Shown here piece by piece: positions 29,785 to 39,771 of a stretch of 64,000 nt of DNA. The first letter of the stretch is position 1, and each line of letters begins with the position of its first letter. A program made the translations under genes and the position numbers. The stretch is taken from assembly GCF_026735135.1 (NCBI RefSeq), contig NZ_JAPQER010000001.1:689500-753499 (forward strand), written 5' to 3'. The notes under the pieces are model-generated. The model was not told where the DNA came from. It made no database searches and saw only the letters and a program-made list of their open reading frames with translations. Source of the stretch: Clostridium aestuarii (GTDB lineage: Bacteria > Bacillota > Clostridia > Clostridiales > Clostridiaceae).

Positions 29785-29834
29785 ATAATTCATCATATTA
29801 AATGATAATATTATCATTTAATATGATGAATTAT
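29785..29834. repeat. Perfect 50-bp palindrome after sbcC
   Basis: Two 25-base arms that are exact reverse complements with no spacer; the left arm is ATAATTCATCATATTAAATG followed by ATAAT. It lies 6 bp after the sbcC stop. It may act as a transcription terminator, though it has no GC-rich stem or clear U-run. Confidence 0.9.
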
Positions 29835-29840
29835 AGGTAA

Positions 29841-32800
29841 TTAGCTATATTCCAATTTAACCTTACTTCCTCCTTCACCTTGCTTTGCAGGAGTAACTAT
29901 AAGTTTTACTGGGACTCTATTTTTAAGTTCTTCTACATGACTTATTATACCTACAGAAAACTTAGAGTTATGAATCCTTTCCAGAGAATTCATAACAATG
30001 TCTAATAAATCCCTATCAAGGGTACCGAATCCTTCATCAAGGAAGAAAAATTCAAGTGGAGCACTACCTTTTAACTGAACTTGTGATGAAAGTGCTAAAG
30101 CCAGTGCAAGAGAAGTTAAGAAAGTTTCTCCTCCTGAAAGTGTACTAGTTTCTCTTATTTCTCCACCATTATAATCATCTCTAATTGTAAAATTACCTTC
30201 ACTATCAATTTCAAGAGCATATCTGTCTTTAGTTATATTCTTTAACCTTCTTGATGCCTCTCTTGCTATATACTTCAATTGATTCATAGCTGCAAATTCT
30301 ACAAATTTATTTCCTTCAACTAATTTTCCTAAGTCATTTAATAGACTTAATTTATGTTCTATTTCTTTTTCCTTCTTTTTAAGTTCTTTTAAATCTTCTA
30401 TATCCTTTTTCATATCTTCAATGGTCTTTTGAATAGTAGCAATTTCTTTTATTTTTAAATTTAATACTTTTTCCTTTTCACTTCTATCTTTTTTAATTTC
30501 TTGCCATTTATCTTCTTCAATAAATTCTCCATTTAACTTTTTATCTATTCTAGCAATATTATTCTTTACGTTCTTTATCTCATCTTCAAATTTATTTATT
30601 TCGTTTTCTATTCTATTTATAAATTCTTTATCTAATAAAACTTTTAGTATTTCATTATCATTACTAAAATTATTTTCCTGAAGAGAAACTTCTAGTTTTT
30701 CTTTTTGTTCTTTATATAAATTGGTAAGAATAGATTTACTTTGTTCTAAACTTAATTTTGTATCCCATATTTCTTGTCTTTGTTTTTTATCTTTTTCCAG
30801 TCTGATTTTAAGAATATCACTACTCTCATTAATTTTTTTAATTTCTTTTCTAACCACTTCAATATATTCTTCTGGATTTTTTCCTAAAGATAGCTTTTGA
30901 AATTCTTCTTCTTCCATTTTTATAATACTTGCTTTTTCTTTTCCACTTTGCAATATCTTAGAAATCTCAATATCTAATTCTTTAATTTTATTATTTAATT
31001 CTTCCTTTTGTTTATCCATTTTATCTATATATTTTCTTAACTCTCTTTGATTGTTTTGTAACTGTATACTTTCCTTTTCAGCTTTTTTTATTTCCTGCAT
31101 TTTTAATGTTATATCTTCTAGCTTAAGCTCTTTCTTTAAAAATAAATATTCTTTAGAAGCCTTATCTAGTTTTTTGTTTTCTTTTGATAAATCTTTTTTT
31201 AACTCTTCTAAAGAATTTTCTTCACTTTTAAGTATTTCACTTAACTTTGCTTCCTTCATGTCTATCTTTACATTATTTTCTTTTTGCATTTTTAGCTTAT
31301 TATCTATTTCATTTTTTTCTTTATTGTATTTCTCAAGTCTATTTTTTAAATCTATAAATTCTCTTTCTTTTTTTTCCTTTTCTTCCTTAAGCTTTGATAA
31401 ATCAATATTTTCCAGTTCTTCTTCTATTTGATTCAAATCATTTTTCATATGTTCTTCTTCTTTTTCATAAGATACAAGTTTAATAGAAAATTTATTTATA
31501 ATCTTATCTAATTCTTTAAGCTGCTCTTGAATATGAGTCTTCTTTTGTTGTTTTTCTTCTAATAATTTTATATCTATTTTTTCTGCTGAAGAACTATGGT
31601 GAATAGAACCACAAACCGGACATGCCTTTCCTTCTTCTAACTCCCTAGCTAAAATACTAGCTAAATTAGTTTTATTAATATAATCTATTTCCTCATCTAT
31701 AAAAGTTAGTTCTTTCTCTTTTTTTATCAACTTCTCTTTAGTTAGCTTAATTTCTTCTTCTACAGGATTTTTATCCTCATAAACCTCTTTTAAAATTTTT
31801 TCTAATTGTCTTTTTTTATTATCATTATTAACAGCCTTCTCTAGCTTTTCTCTCAAGAAACTTACTTTTTCTGATTTTTCTAGAAGTAGTGAATTATCCC
31901 CTGGATTTTGCTGTTCTATTTCTCTATATTTATTTTCTAGTTCTATAACTATACTGTTTTGTTTTTTCTGTACCTCTACTACATTTTCATATTCTTTTTT
32001 TTCATTAATAATATTTTTTTCTTTGTTTTTAACTTTTAAATCTACTTCTTCTTTTTTATCTAATAATTGTTTATATTCCTTCTCTTTATTAAAAGCATCC
32101 TGTACTTTTTCTCTATACTCAGGATCAACACTTATTTTCTTTAATCTACTATCTACTTCTTCTATATTTTTAAACTTATCTTCTCTACTTGAAAGTATTA
32201 AATTTAATTTTTTCTCTAATGCATTCATCTCACCTTTAACTTTAGTATAAGCTTTAAGTAGCTCTTCTCTTTCTAATTTTAATCTTGCTACCTTTTTATT
32301 TATTTCTATTGCTTGTTGAAGATTAGCTTCTTTTTTAATAAGTTCAGGTATTTCTTTTTCTTTTCTTTCCAAAACATCATTATACTTTTTCTCTGTAGCT
32401 TTTAATTCTTCATCTATATTTTTTAGTTTAATTTCTAAATTCTTTAATTCATTATTATTATTTTTAATTTGCATATTTGTTTTTTCTAAATCATCAATAA
32501 AAGGTTTTACCCGTAAAGCCTTTTTAGCTTTATCTAAACTTTCTTTTTTTAGTGAAATTTCTTCATTTCTGTCTTCTAAGCTTTTTTCTATAATTTTATA
32601 ATCTTTAAGTTCATTTTGAAGCTCGTATATACCTTTATATTTCTCATAATCTATATTTAATTTTTTCTTTTCTTCAATTAAACTCTCTTCCTCTTTAATA
32701 AGCTCTTTTAATTGAAGTTTTCTTTCTTTAAATACTTCTTCAGACAATCCTTCATATTTTTTCAACTCACCACTTAATATATTTTTTTCCTTTATTCTTT

Positions 32801-33371
32801 TATTTCTTGCCCGCTTTATCTTATCACTTAAGTTTTTACCATATTTCTCAAGGGCAAAGATTCTTTCAAGCATATCTCTTCTATCTTTTCCTGTAAGCTT
32901 TAAAAACTCACTAAATTTCCCCTGCGGAAGCACAACTGAACGAGTAAAATCTTCCACAGTAAGTCCTATAATTTTCTCTATCTGCTTGTGAACTTCCGTT
33001 GGTTTATCAGCAAGTATATTGCTTTCACTCTCATTCTTTTCAATAAGTCGTGCATATCTAGTCTTATACGCACCATGCTTATCAATTCTCATATTTCTCT
33101 CTGCAATATAAGTTTTTCTTTCACTTCCTAATCCAATTTCAAATTCATAGCTTACATTTAAATTTTTAGTTGTAGTATTTATGTAACCTTTATTTGTTCT
33201 TGTAACTTTTCCATATAAAACTATAGTTATAGCATCTAGGATTGTAGATTTACCACTTCCTGTTGGTCCAAAAATACCAAAAAGTCCTTTCTCAGTAAGT
33301 CTTTCAAAATCAATCTTTTGTTCCTCTTCAAAACTATTTAATCCAATAATTTTAAGCATTTTAGGCCTCAT
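29841..33371 (-). CDS. sbcC: SbcC, ATPase subunit of the SbcCD nuclease
   Basis: Rad50-like SMC-type ATPase that works with SbcD to cut DNA hairpins and blocked ends. Walker A is GPTGSGKSTILDAIT near the N-terminus; long coiled coils flank the zinc hook CPVCGS around residue 590; the signature LSGGETFLTSLALAL and Walker B LEFFFLDEGFGTLD are near the C-terminus. The start MRPKMLKIIGLNSF at 33371 is preferred over a GTG at 33380 because family members begin MRP and a GAAGG site is well spaced. It overlaps sbcD by 11 bp. Length is about 1176 residues. Confidence 0.95.
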   Translation of the reverse strand: MRPKMLKIIGLNSFEEEQKIDFERLTEKGLFGIFGPTGSGKSTILDAITIVLYGKVTRTNKGYINTTTKNLNVSYEFEIGLGSERKTYIAERNMRIDKHGAYKTRYARLIEKNESESNILADKPTEVHKQIEKIIGLTVEDFTRSVVLPQGKFSEFLKLTGKDRRDMLERIFALEKYGKNLSDKIKRARNKRIKEKNILSGELKKYEGLSEEVFKERKLQLKELIKEEESLIEEKKKLNIDYEKYKGIYELQNELKDYKIIEKSLEDRNEEISLKKESLDKAKKALRVKPFIDDLEKTNMQIKNNNNELKNLEIKLKNIDEELKATEKKYNDVLERKEKEIPELIKKEANLQQAIEINKKVARLKLEREELLKAYTKVKGEMNALEKKLNLILSSREDKFKNIEEVDSRLKKISVDPEYREKVQDAFNKEKEYKQLLDKKEEVDLKVKNKEKNIINEKKEYENVVEVQKKQNSIVIELENKYREIEQQNPGDNSLLLEKSEKVSFLREKLEKAVNNDNKKRQLEKILKEVYEDKNPVEEEIKLTKEKLIKKEKELTFIDEEIDYINKTNLASILARELEEGKACPVCGSIHHSSSAEKIDIKLLEEKQQKKTHIQEQLKELDKIINKFSIKLVSYEKEEEHMKNDLNQIEEELENIDLSKLKEEKEKKEREFIDLKNRLEKYNKEKNEIDNKLKMQKENNVKIDMKEAKLSEILKSEENSLEELKKDLSKENKKLDKASKEYLFLKKELKLEDITLKMQEIKKAEKESIQLQNNQRELRKYIDKMDKQKEELNNKIKELDIEISKILQSGKEKASIIKMEEEEFQKLSLGKNPEEYIEVVRKEIKKINESSDILKIRLEKDKKQRQEIWDTKLSLEQSKSILTNLYKEQKEKLEVSLQENNFSNDNEILKVLLDKEFINRIENEINKFEDEIKNVKNNIARIDKKLNGEFIEEDKWQEIKKDRSEKEKVLNLKIKEIATIQKTIEDMKKDIEDLKELKKKEKEIEHKLSLLNDLGKLVEGNKFVEFAAMNQLKYIAREASRRLKNITKDRYALEIDSEGNFTIRDDYNGGEIRETSTLSGGETFLTSLALALALSSQVQLKGSAPLEFFFLDEGFGTLDRDLLDIVMNSLERIHNSKFSVGIISHVEELKNRVPVKLIVTPAKQGEGGSKVKLEYS

Positions 33372-34578
33372 GTTCTTCACCTTCTTCTTTACCAGCTATA
33401 CTTAAAAACAACTCCATAATTTCATTGTTTGGCTCTACCATTCTCTGCTTTACATAAAACTCTTTAAAAAGTTCTCCCATACTTTTTTCTTTTACATTAT
33501 AAAAATCCTCATTTTCTTCATCTTTTCCTTTAATTATAGGTCTTATTTCTAAAATATCTTTTTTAAGACTCTTCATTATTTTTATGTCTTCTTGAGTTAT
33601 ATATTTATCTGTCTTTATCTCTAAATAAACCCAAATTTCTTTATCACAATTTTCCTCACATTTTTTAATAGCCTCGTCTACAGATTCACACTTCCAAACC
33701 TCTATAGGCTTGTAGTTTTTAAAATTAATCTTATCTACTTCCGCTTCTTTCCCTGCTTTAACATCAACAATATAGCAGCATTTTGTATATCCCACTTCAC
33801 TCTTACTATATTGTAGTGGAGACCCTGAATAAAAGCAGTTACTTCTCCCTTTTATTCTTTGAGGTTTATGCAAATGTCCAAGAGCAACATATTGAGCCTT
33901 TTCTGGAATAGCCGCAGCACTTACTGCTAAACTTCCTCCAAGTTGAATTTGCCTTTCTGAATCTGATTCTTCTCCACCTAAAACAAACAAATGTGATACT
34001 GCTAAATTAATAGTATCTTCTCTATATTTCTCTGAAAGTGATAGAAACAACTCTCCAACCCTTGCAGAATAGCTTTTTTGTCTTTCTTCTTCTTCAATAC
34101 TTTCCGAAAGCACTTCATTTAATCTTTTTTCACTAGGATAAGGTAAAGTTATGATTACTATTTTTTCACCATTTACTTCTATCTCAACAAACCCTTCACC
34201 AGCATTTAATATTTCATGCTTCCCACATCTTCCTATTTCAGCACAACTCTTAGGTCTACCCAAAAGGATAACCCCCTGTTCATAAGCAAGTGGACTTGCC
34301 GCTACAAGTCTCTCAGGATTATCATGATTTCCTGCTATAACTAAAACTATTCTCTCTCCACCATTACAAATCTCTTTTAAAGCCCTATAAAACATTTTCT
34401 CTGCTCTTGCAGGAGGATTACTATTATCATAAATATCTCCAGCTATTATAACCATATCTGCATTTTTTTCTTCTACTATATCTACAAAGTCTTTTATAAA
34501 TTGCTCTTGTTCATCCATTCTACTAGCACCTTCTAAGTTCTTTCCAAGATGCCAATCCGAAGTATGTAATATTCTCAT
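33361..34578 (-). CDS. sbcD: SbcD, nuclease subunit of SbcCD
   Basis: Mre11-like metallo-phosphoesterase. Conserved metal motifs are SDWHLGK, GDIYDN, GNHDNPERL and GHLHKPQRI. The start MRILHTSDWHLGK at 34578 is preferred over one 11 codons upstream because AAGGGGTG precedes it and homologues begin here. The length is about 405 residues. It is coupled to sbcC by overlap. Confidence 0.95.
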   Translation of the reverse strand: MRILHTSDWHLGKNLEGASRMDEQEQFIKDFVDIVEEKNADMVIIAGDIYDNSNPPARAEKMFYRALKEICNGGERIVLVIAGNHDNPERLVAASPLAYEQGVILLGRPKSCAEIGRCGKHEILNAGEGFVEIEVNGEKIVIITLPYPSEKRLNEVLSESIEEEERQKSYSARVGELFLSLSEKYREDTINLAVSHLFVLGGEESDSERQIQLGGSLAVSAAAIPEKAQYVALGHLHKPQRIKGRSNCFYSGSPLQYSKSEVGYTKCCYIVDVKAGKEAEVDKINFKNYKPIEVWKCESVDEAIKKCEENCDKEIWVYLEIKTDKYITQEDIKIMKSLKKDILEIRPIIKGKDEENEDFYNVKEKSMGELFKEFYVKQRMVEPNNEIMELFLSIAGKEEGEEHEA

Positions 34579-34781
34579 AATTTCACCCCTTAAATTTCTC
34601 ATATTATACACAGAAAACTTAAAATACTAATTTTTATTAATAACTTTCAGATACAAATTATCTCTAACTCTCAACTTTCAATCGTGAGTTTTAAACTATG
34701 TAAAATTTCAAGTTTTAAAATTCTATATCTAACATATATTTTAACATTTCAACTATAAAACAAAACATGTAAATTAAAAAA

Positions 34782-34818
34782 AGAGTTAAGTCACAAAATA
34801 TATTTGTAACTTAACTCT
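34782..34818 (-). terminator. Terminator after the NSS transporter
   Basis: Sixteen-bp stem with one mismatch (AGAGTTAAGT... / ...ACTTAACTCT) and a run of T on the minus strand. Its stem shares AGAGTTAA-TCACA with the terminator after cstA. Confidence 0.85.
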
Positions 34819-34874
34819 CTATTATACAAAGTAAATGAATAGCGCCCCTATTTTTACCCCATTAAATTTTATAT

Positions 34875-36326
34875 TTACTCTTCGTTACTTGTTCTTCTAG
34901 ATTTTAGGCCCCACGCCGCAAGAACAAGTACTACTAAACCGCCTACTACTAATAATGCATTTGTTGATAAACCAGTTTTGAAGTATTCCATTAAACCAAT
35001 AGAATGTACAAATATAACCATAATTGCTAATGGTGCAACTACTTTGATAGCAAAGCTATATAGATTACTCCATGAGAAAGGATGTAATCCATCACTTTCA
35101 ATTTCTTTGACAACATTCTTCGTACCCCAAATCCATCCTCCAAATACACATACTAATACTCCACCTAATGGTAATGATATATTTGCTGTAATATAGTCGA
35201 AAAGATCGAAGAAATTTTTACCAAACATTTTAACTTCAGACCATGCACCAAAAGATAATGTACTTGGTATAGAAAGCGCGAATAGTGCTAACGTTACTAA
35301 AACAGTTGCTTTCTTTCTTCCCATATTAAATTGTTCTGTAACAAAAGCTACAACAACTTCCATTAAAGATATAGTTGAAGTTACAGCTGCAATTCCAATT
35401 AATAAGAAGAATAAAGTTTCAAAGAAAGCTCCAAATGGCATAGCCTTGAATACCGCTGGAAGAGTTATAAATATTAATCCTGGTCCTGAATTAGGTTTTA
35501 ATCCGTAAGCAAAAACTGCTGGGAAAATAACTACTCCTGCCATTAAAGCAATTAATGTATCTGCTATAGTTACTTGAACTGCCAATTTAAAAATATTTTC
35601 TTTTTTATCTATATAACTACCATAAGTCATTATTATTGCCATACCTAAACTTAAAGAATAGAAAGAATGTCCAAGTGCTTCTAAAACACCCTTTTTAGTT
35701 AATTGTGAAAAATCTGGTTTAAATAAGAATTCCAATCCTGCTGAAGCTCCATCTAAAGTTACAGATCTAATCATTAAGGCAATTAAGATTAATAACAATA
35801 TTGGCATTAAGAACTTACTACATTTTTCTATACCAGTCTTAACTCCTAAAATTACAACACCAGCGGTTACCACAAGTACAACAAAAGTCCATACTATAGG
35901 CTCAGTTCCATTAGATATTATTGCTCCAAAATAATCTTCTAATTTATCTGGTGCAACATTTATTAACTTGCCTGAAGCTGATCTTGATAGATATGAAAAT
36001 ACCCATCCTGCTATGATAGCGTAAAAAGAAAGTATGATAAATGCTGTTGTAACAGATACAATTCCCGATAGATACCATGGTTTATTTGGTTCTAATTCTT
36101 TAAATGCTCCTACTGCATTTCTATGTGTCCTTCTTCCTAGTGCAAACTCTGTTAACATTACAGGAAGTCCAACTAAAACAATACATGCTAAATAAACTAA
36201 AATAAATGCTGCCCCACCATTTTGTCCTGTAATATACGGAAATTTCCATATGTTGCCTAGCCCTATTGCAGATCCCGCTGCTGCTGCTAAAATACCTAAT
36301 TTTGATCCAAAATTATCTCTTTTCAT
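34875..36326 (-). CDS. Neurotransmitter:sodium symporter (NSS) family amino-acid transporter
   Basis: Na-coupled amino-acid transporter of the LeuT/MhsT family with about 12 membrane helices in 483 residues. The start FGSKLGILAAAAGSAIGLGNIWKFPYI is the classic NSS helix-1 sodium and substrate site. The gene lies behind a full T-box leader, so transport is tied to the charging level of one tRNA. The specifier reads best as AUG, which would make the substrate methionine (bacterial MetP is also an NSS protein). A GGGGG ribosome site precedes the ATG. Confidence 0.9.
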   Translation of the reverse strand: MKRDNFGSKLGILAAAAGSAIGLGNIWKFPYITGQNGGAAFILVYLACIVLVGLPVMLTEFALGRRTHRNAVGAFKELEPNKPWYLSGIVSVTTAFIILSFYAIIAGWVFSYLSRSASGKLINVAPDKLEDYFGAIISNGTEPIVWTFVVLVVTAGVVILGVKTGIEKCSKFLMPILLLILIALMIRSVTLDGASAGLEFLFKPDFSQLTKKGVLEALGHSFYSLSLGMAIIMTYGSYIDKKENIFKLAVQVTIADTLIALMAGVVIFPAVFAYGLKPNSGPGLIFITLPAVFKAMPFGAFFETLFFLLIGIAAVTSTISLMEVVVAFVTEQFNMGRKKATVLVTLALFALSIPSTLSFGAWSEVKMFGKNFFDLFDYITANISLPLGGVLVCVFGGWIWGTKNVVKEIESDGLHPFSWSNLYSFAIKVVAPLAIMVIFVHSIGLMEYFKTGLSTNALLVVGGLVVLVLAAWGLKSRRTSNEE

Positions 36327-36504
36327 ATATAAAGCCCCCTTATCTAAATACTAATTATAAAATACCATATAATTGCAAATTTTGTATTTTCTTACTGTTG
36401 AATGTATAAATTTTACCCCTTTAATAAGCCCCCCCTTTTTAATTTTTAATTTCTATAAAAAATTTCTGGCAATTCAAAGTTTATAAAAATATTACTATAT
36501 AAAT

Positions 36505-36845
36505 AAAAAACTCTCGACTCTATGAACGTATAATTGTATACTTCATAGGGACGAGAGATATTATCGTGGTACCACCCTAATTCACATTTTAAATAAAATG
36601 CCTTATTATTCAGATCGACGTAGATTTTCAAAATTACTCTTAGAAAATCACCTAACCATAGCCATGTATCGGTGGCAACCGTCCTAATCTACTTGAAAAT
36701 AATTTCTTTCAATTTGGCAGCTCTAGAGTGATCATTACATACTTCTTTCAACACCAACTTTCAGCATACATTGGCTCTCTGCAGTTAAAACAAAGTATTT
36801 TTCTCTCCGTCGTCACTTTATCTTGTTAAATTACCGAAATTCTTA
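36505..36845 (-). promoter_or_regulatory. T-box riboswitch leader with terminator
   Basis: The minus-strand leader contains stem I with GGAGAGA and the AGAGAGCC/GAAAGTTGG loops, a T-box sequence AGGGTGGTACCACG (36566-36579), and a terminator formed by CTCTCG...CTATGAA against TTCATAG...CGAGAG (36511-36557) with a U-run at 36505-36510. In stem I, AGTGA pairs with TCACT and ATACTT with AAGTAT; the loop between has ATG (36733-36735) followed by A, so Met is the likely specifier. Uncharged tRNA should stabilise the antiterminator and switch the NSS gene on. Confidence 0.92.
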
Positions 36846-36851
36846 TTCACA

Positions 36852-36880
36852 ATTATATATGGTATTTTGAAAATTGTCAA
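36852..36880 (-). promoter_or_regulatory. Consensus promoter of the T-box leader
   Basis: On the minus strand TTGACA (36875-36880) and TATAAT (36852-36857) are exactly 17 bp apart. Confidence 0.9.
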
Positions 36881-36933
36881 CATCTTTTTTGAAAACATTA
36901 ATTTTTCTAAATTAATTTATTAGTAGTATATGT

Positions 36934-37350
36934 TTATGTTTTTAAAAAGTTTCCAATTTTCTTGAGTAAATATTCAATATTCTCTTCATCCTTAGCCATT
37001 TTTTCTACCGGGCATGCATCACTTTTCGTTCTATTCAATATATAAGGTACCTTTAACTCATACTCAAAAGATATATTATTATGCTTTAAAACCTGTATAG
37101 CATTCTCACTTATCATTTTTGTATAGATATGCTTTATACCTGCCTCTACACTTAACATGGCTGCAGCCTTTCCTATAACTTTATCAGCTAAAACTCCTCC
37201 AGCTATCAAATCTCTTTTTTCAAGTACTGCAGTAAACAAAGGCTCTATTCCTCTTGCTTTTCTTTGTACAACAACTTCGCTATCCTTAACAATAACCATA
37301 GATAAACCATTTTCAATCAAATATTTTTTAGCAAGTTCTATGTCTTTCAC
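36934..37350 (-). CDS. DUF1893 family protein
   Basis: A 138-residue soluble protein with the DUF1893 pattern: DIELAKKYLIENGLSMVIVKDSE, GIEPLFTAVLEKRDLIAGGVLADKVIGKAAA and a late NRTKSDACPVEKMA block with a conserved cysteine. The fold is related to cytidine deaminases but the function is unknown. The start is a GTG with GGAGG 7 bp upstream. It follows the ECF gene by 30 bp and is probably in the same transcript. Confidence 0.85.
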   Translation of the reverse strand: MKDIELAKKYLIENGLSMVIVKDSEVVVQRKARGIEPLFTAVLEKRDLIAGGVLADKVIGKAAAMLSVEAGIKHIYTKMISENAIQVLKHNNISFEYELKVPYILNRTKSDACPVEKMAKDEENIEYLLKKIGNFLKT

Positions 37351-37380
37351 ATTAAGTCCTCCAACAAAATTTATTTTTAC

Positions 37381-37923
37381 TTAAACCTGTACACTTTTTT
37401 CTTCTTTTCCTAAACTTTTTTTCACAGCATATACTACTAAAGGTATAAAAATAAGCTGAATTATTATTCCCGGTAATCCTTTTAAAAATAATCCTGCAGC
37501 AATAATATCAAGTTTAAATGGTTTTCCTATTATCATGTGAATAATTATATATACTCCTAAAACATTAACTATTCTACCTAAAATCATTCCAATAATTAAT
37601 GAAGGATATACACTTAATCTAATTTTATTATATAAAAATGAAATAAATAAACCATAGGCAGCTAATTCAAACATCATTATATATACAAATGGGAACGGTG
37701 GCATCCCTGTAAATATATGACTTAAAATAGGAGTTAAAATTCCTATTATCAAAGCATATGATGGACTTAGAATAAACCCTCCTATCAAAATAGGAATATG
37801 CATTGGTAAAAACACAGCTCCTGCTTGAGTTCCAAATATATGAAAAAATATTGGTAAAATAATTCCTACTGCTATAAGTAATGCTGCCCTAACTAATTGT
37901 TTAATATTTGTAGTTCTTATCAT
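37381..37923 (-). CDS. ECF transporter S component (substrate-binding membrane subunit)
   Basis: A 180-residue protein with about six membrane helices; LVRAALLIAVGIILPIFFHIFG and MHIPILIGGFILSPSYALIIGI are typical of ECF-type vitamin-transporter S components. The substrate cannot be told from sequence. The EcfA/EcfT energising module is not in the window. DUF1893 follows in the same direction. Confidence 0.82.
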   Translation of the reverse strand: MIRTTNIKQLVRAALLIAVGIILPIFFHIFGTQAGAVFLPMHIPILIGGFILSPSYALIIGILTPILSHIFTGMPPFPFVYIMMFELAAYGLFISFLYNKIRLSVYPSLIIGMILGRIVNVLGVYIIIHMIIGKPFKLDIIAAGLFLKGLPGIIIQLIFIPLVVYAVKKSLGKEEKSVQV

Positions 37924-37982
37924 TAAGCTTCCCCCTTTTAATATTTTCCATTAATTACACAGCATTTTTTGTTCCAAAAATA

Positions 37983-38008
37983 AAAAAAGGCTAAAAACAG
38001 CCTTTTTT
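37983..38008 (-). terminator. Terminator after the sigma-54 activator
   Basis: Ten-bp stem (AAAAAAGGCT / AGCCTTTTTT) with a 6-base loop and T-run. Confidence 0.85.
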
Positions 38009-38081
38009 CCTATTAATATCTTCTGTAATTATTCTTTTTTCTCATTATGATACTATATTTTCTCAATTTGAGATTAAATAC

Positions 38082-39452
38082 TTATTTTTTCTCATTTTGA
38101 TACTCACTTACTTTTATACCGTATTTACTAATTTTTCTATAAATTGTAGCTCTACTTATTCCTAAGAGTTTTGCTGCTTCTTCAGCATTTCCTTTACAGA
38201 AAATTAATGTTTTTTTCATGTTTTGTTCTTCTAAAATCTTAAGTGGAAGTATATCTTCTTTTTTTACATCTAAATTACTTATCTCTTCTTCCACAACATT
38301 TGCATTGTTCTTTGGCTTATCTCTTAATAAATTCAATAAATACCTTTCGGTTATTCTATTACAATCACATAAGTAATAAGATTTTTCAACTACATTTCTT
38401 AGTTCTCTTACATTGCCTAACCACTTATACTCTGTTAATTTTTTCATTGCCTCTTTATCTATTGTTTTAACATTTTCTATATTTTTGTTATTTAATTTCT
38501 TTAAAAAATGTTTTGTTAATTCTTCTATATCTTCTTCTCTTTCATTCAAATCAATTAAACGTATTCCTATAACATTTAATCTATAATAAAGATCATATCT
38601 AAAATTTTTATTCTCTACTTCATCAATTAAATTTTTATTCGTAGCAGAAATAACTCTTACATTAATACCTTTTTCGTAGGTTGATCCAACTCTTACTATT
38701 TTATGGTTATCTAATACTCTAAGCAATTTAGACTGAATATCAAGTGGCAACTCTCCAATTTCATCTAAAAATATTGTTCCACCATCTGCAAGTTCGAATT
38801 TGCCTGGATATCCTCCTTTATTTGCACCTGTAAAAGCACCTTTTTCGTATCCAAAAAGTTCACTTTCCACAAGCTCTCTTGGTATAGCTGCACAATTAAC
38901 TGCAACAAAAGGTCCTTTAAATCGTTTACTATAATTGTGAATAGCTTGTGCAAAAACTTCTTTTCCAGTACCACTACTTCCCTCTAATAATATATTACAA
39001 TCTGCATTTGCTGCCTTTTTAGCATATTCTATTATTTTTTTCATTTTTTGATTTTTTGTAGCAATATCCTTAAAAGTATACGATGCACTATATCCAATAA
39101 CATTATTTACTACCTTATGTATGTGCTTTGTATATCTAAAAGCAACAACTATTCCGCCTATGTTCTCTACATATGTTATAGGTTCTATATTAGTAACACA
39201 GCGAACCCTGTTATCATTTATAACAAATGTACAATCCTCATTTTTATATCTTTCACCATTTTTTAAGCAGTCATTCAACAATCTGATATTATTAAATATA
39301 TCTTTAATATTTTTATCAATTATTTCTTTAAGCTTAAGACCAAGAATTTTTAAAGCTATTTTATTAACTTCTTTTATTTTCAGTTTATCATCTGTAATAA
39401 TAATTCCTTCTGAAGTACTATTTAAAACAGCATTTAATAATTCTTTTTCCAT
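38082..39452 (-). CDS. Sigma-54-dependent transcriptional activator (PAS-AAA-HTH)
   Basis: A 456-residue NtrC-class enhancer-binding protein. The N-terminal PAS domain spans about 1-115 ([20 protein letters not shown]), followed by an AAA+ ATPase with Walker [13 protein letters not shown], the sigma-54-contacting GAFTGA loop, and Walker [14 protein letters not shown]. The C-terminal Fis-type helix-turn-helix ends the protein ([22 protein letters not shown]). There is no receiver domain, so the PAS domain probably senses a ligand. Its target promoter was not identified nearby. Confidence 0.93.
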   Translation of the reverse strand: MEKELLNAVLNSTSEGIIITDDKLKIKEVNKIALKILGLKLKEIIDKNIKDIFNNIRLLNDCLKNGERYKNEDCTFVINDNRVRCVTNIEPITYVENIGGIVVAFRYTKHIHKVVNNVIGYSASYTFKDIATKNQKMKKIIEYAKKAANADCNILLEGSSGTGKEVFAQAIHNYSKRFKGPFVAVNCAAIPRELVESELFGYEKGAFTGANKGGYPGKFELADGGTIFLDEIGELPLDIQSKLLRVLDNHKIVRVGSTYEKGINVRVISATNKNLIDEVENKNFRYDLYYRLNVIGIRLIDLNEREEDIEELTKHFLKKLNNKNIENVKTIDKEAMKKLTEYKWLGNVRELRNVVEKSYYLCDCNRITERYLLNLLRDKPKNNANVVEEEISNLDVKKEDILPLKILEEQNMKKTLIFCKGNAEEAAKLLGISRATIYRKISKYGIKVSEYQNEKK

Positions 39453-39771
39453 AAACTCACACCTACTTTTTTATATAGAATTATATATATTATCTCATAT
39501 ATATACTAAATATAGAAGTTAAACTTTTATTATTACTTTATTCTACAAACCACATAAAATACCCTCTATAGAAATCTTTCTTTTTAAATTTCTATAGAGG
39601 ATATTTTTCTAGATTTATCACTGTCATACATTATTGACAATAAGAAGTTCCTAAGAGAACTTCCTTGAAGGCTTTTGAGTTAATTAAATTTCCACCTTTT
39701 AATTCGGCATTTTTTTATTATATAAGAAAATTTAAAATAAAATTCGGTAGGTTACTTCCTACCGAATTTTG
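39453..39771. other. Intergenic region with three hairpins
   Basis: The 319-bp gap contains an inverted repeat at 39563-39600 (CCTCTATAGAAAT arms, possible bidirectional terminator), a 7-bp-stem hairpin at 39644-39663 (GAAGTTC / GAACTTC) and a GGTAGG/CCTACC hairpin at 39740-39770 that acts as terminator of the small gene. Nothing coding was found. Confidence 0.7.

Noticed and set aside
36446..36631. 61-codon minus-strand frame
   Set aside because: It lies inside the T-box leader and terminator and has no ribosome site.
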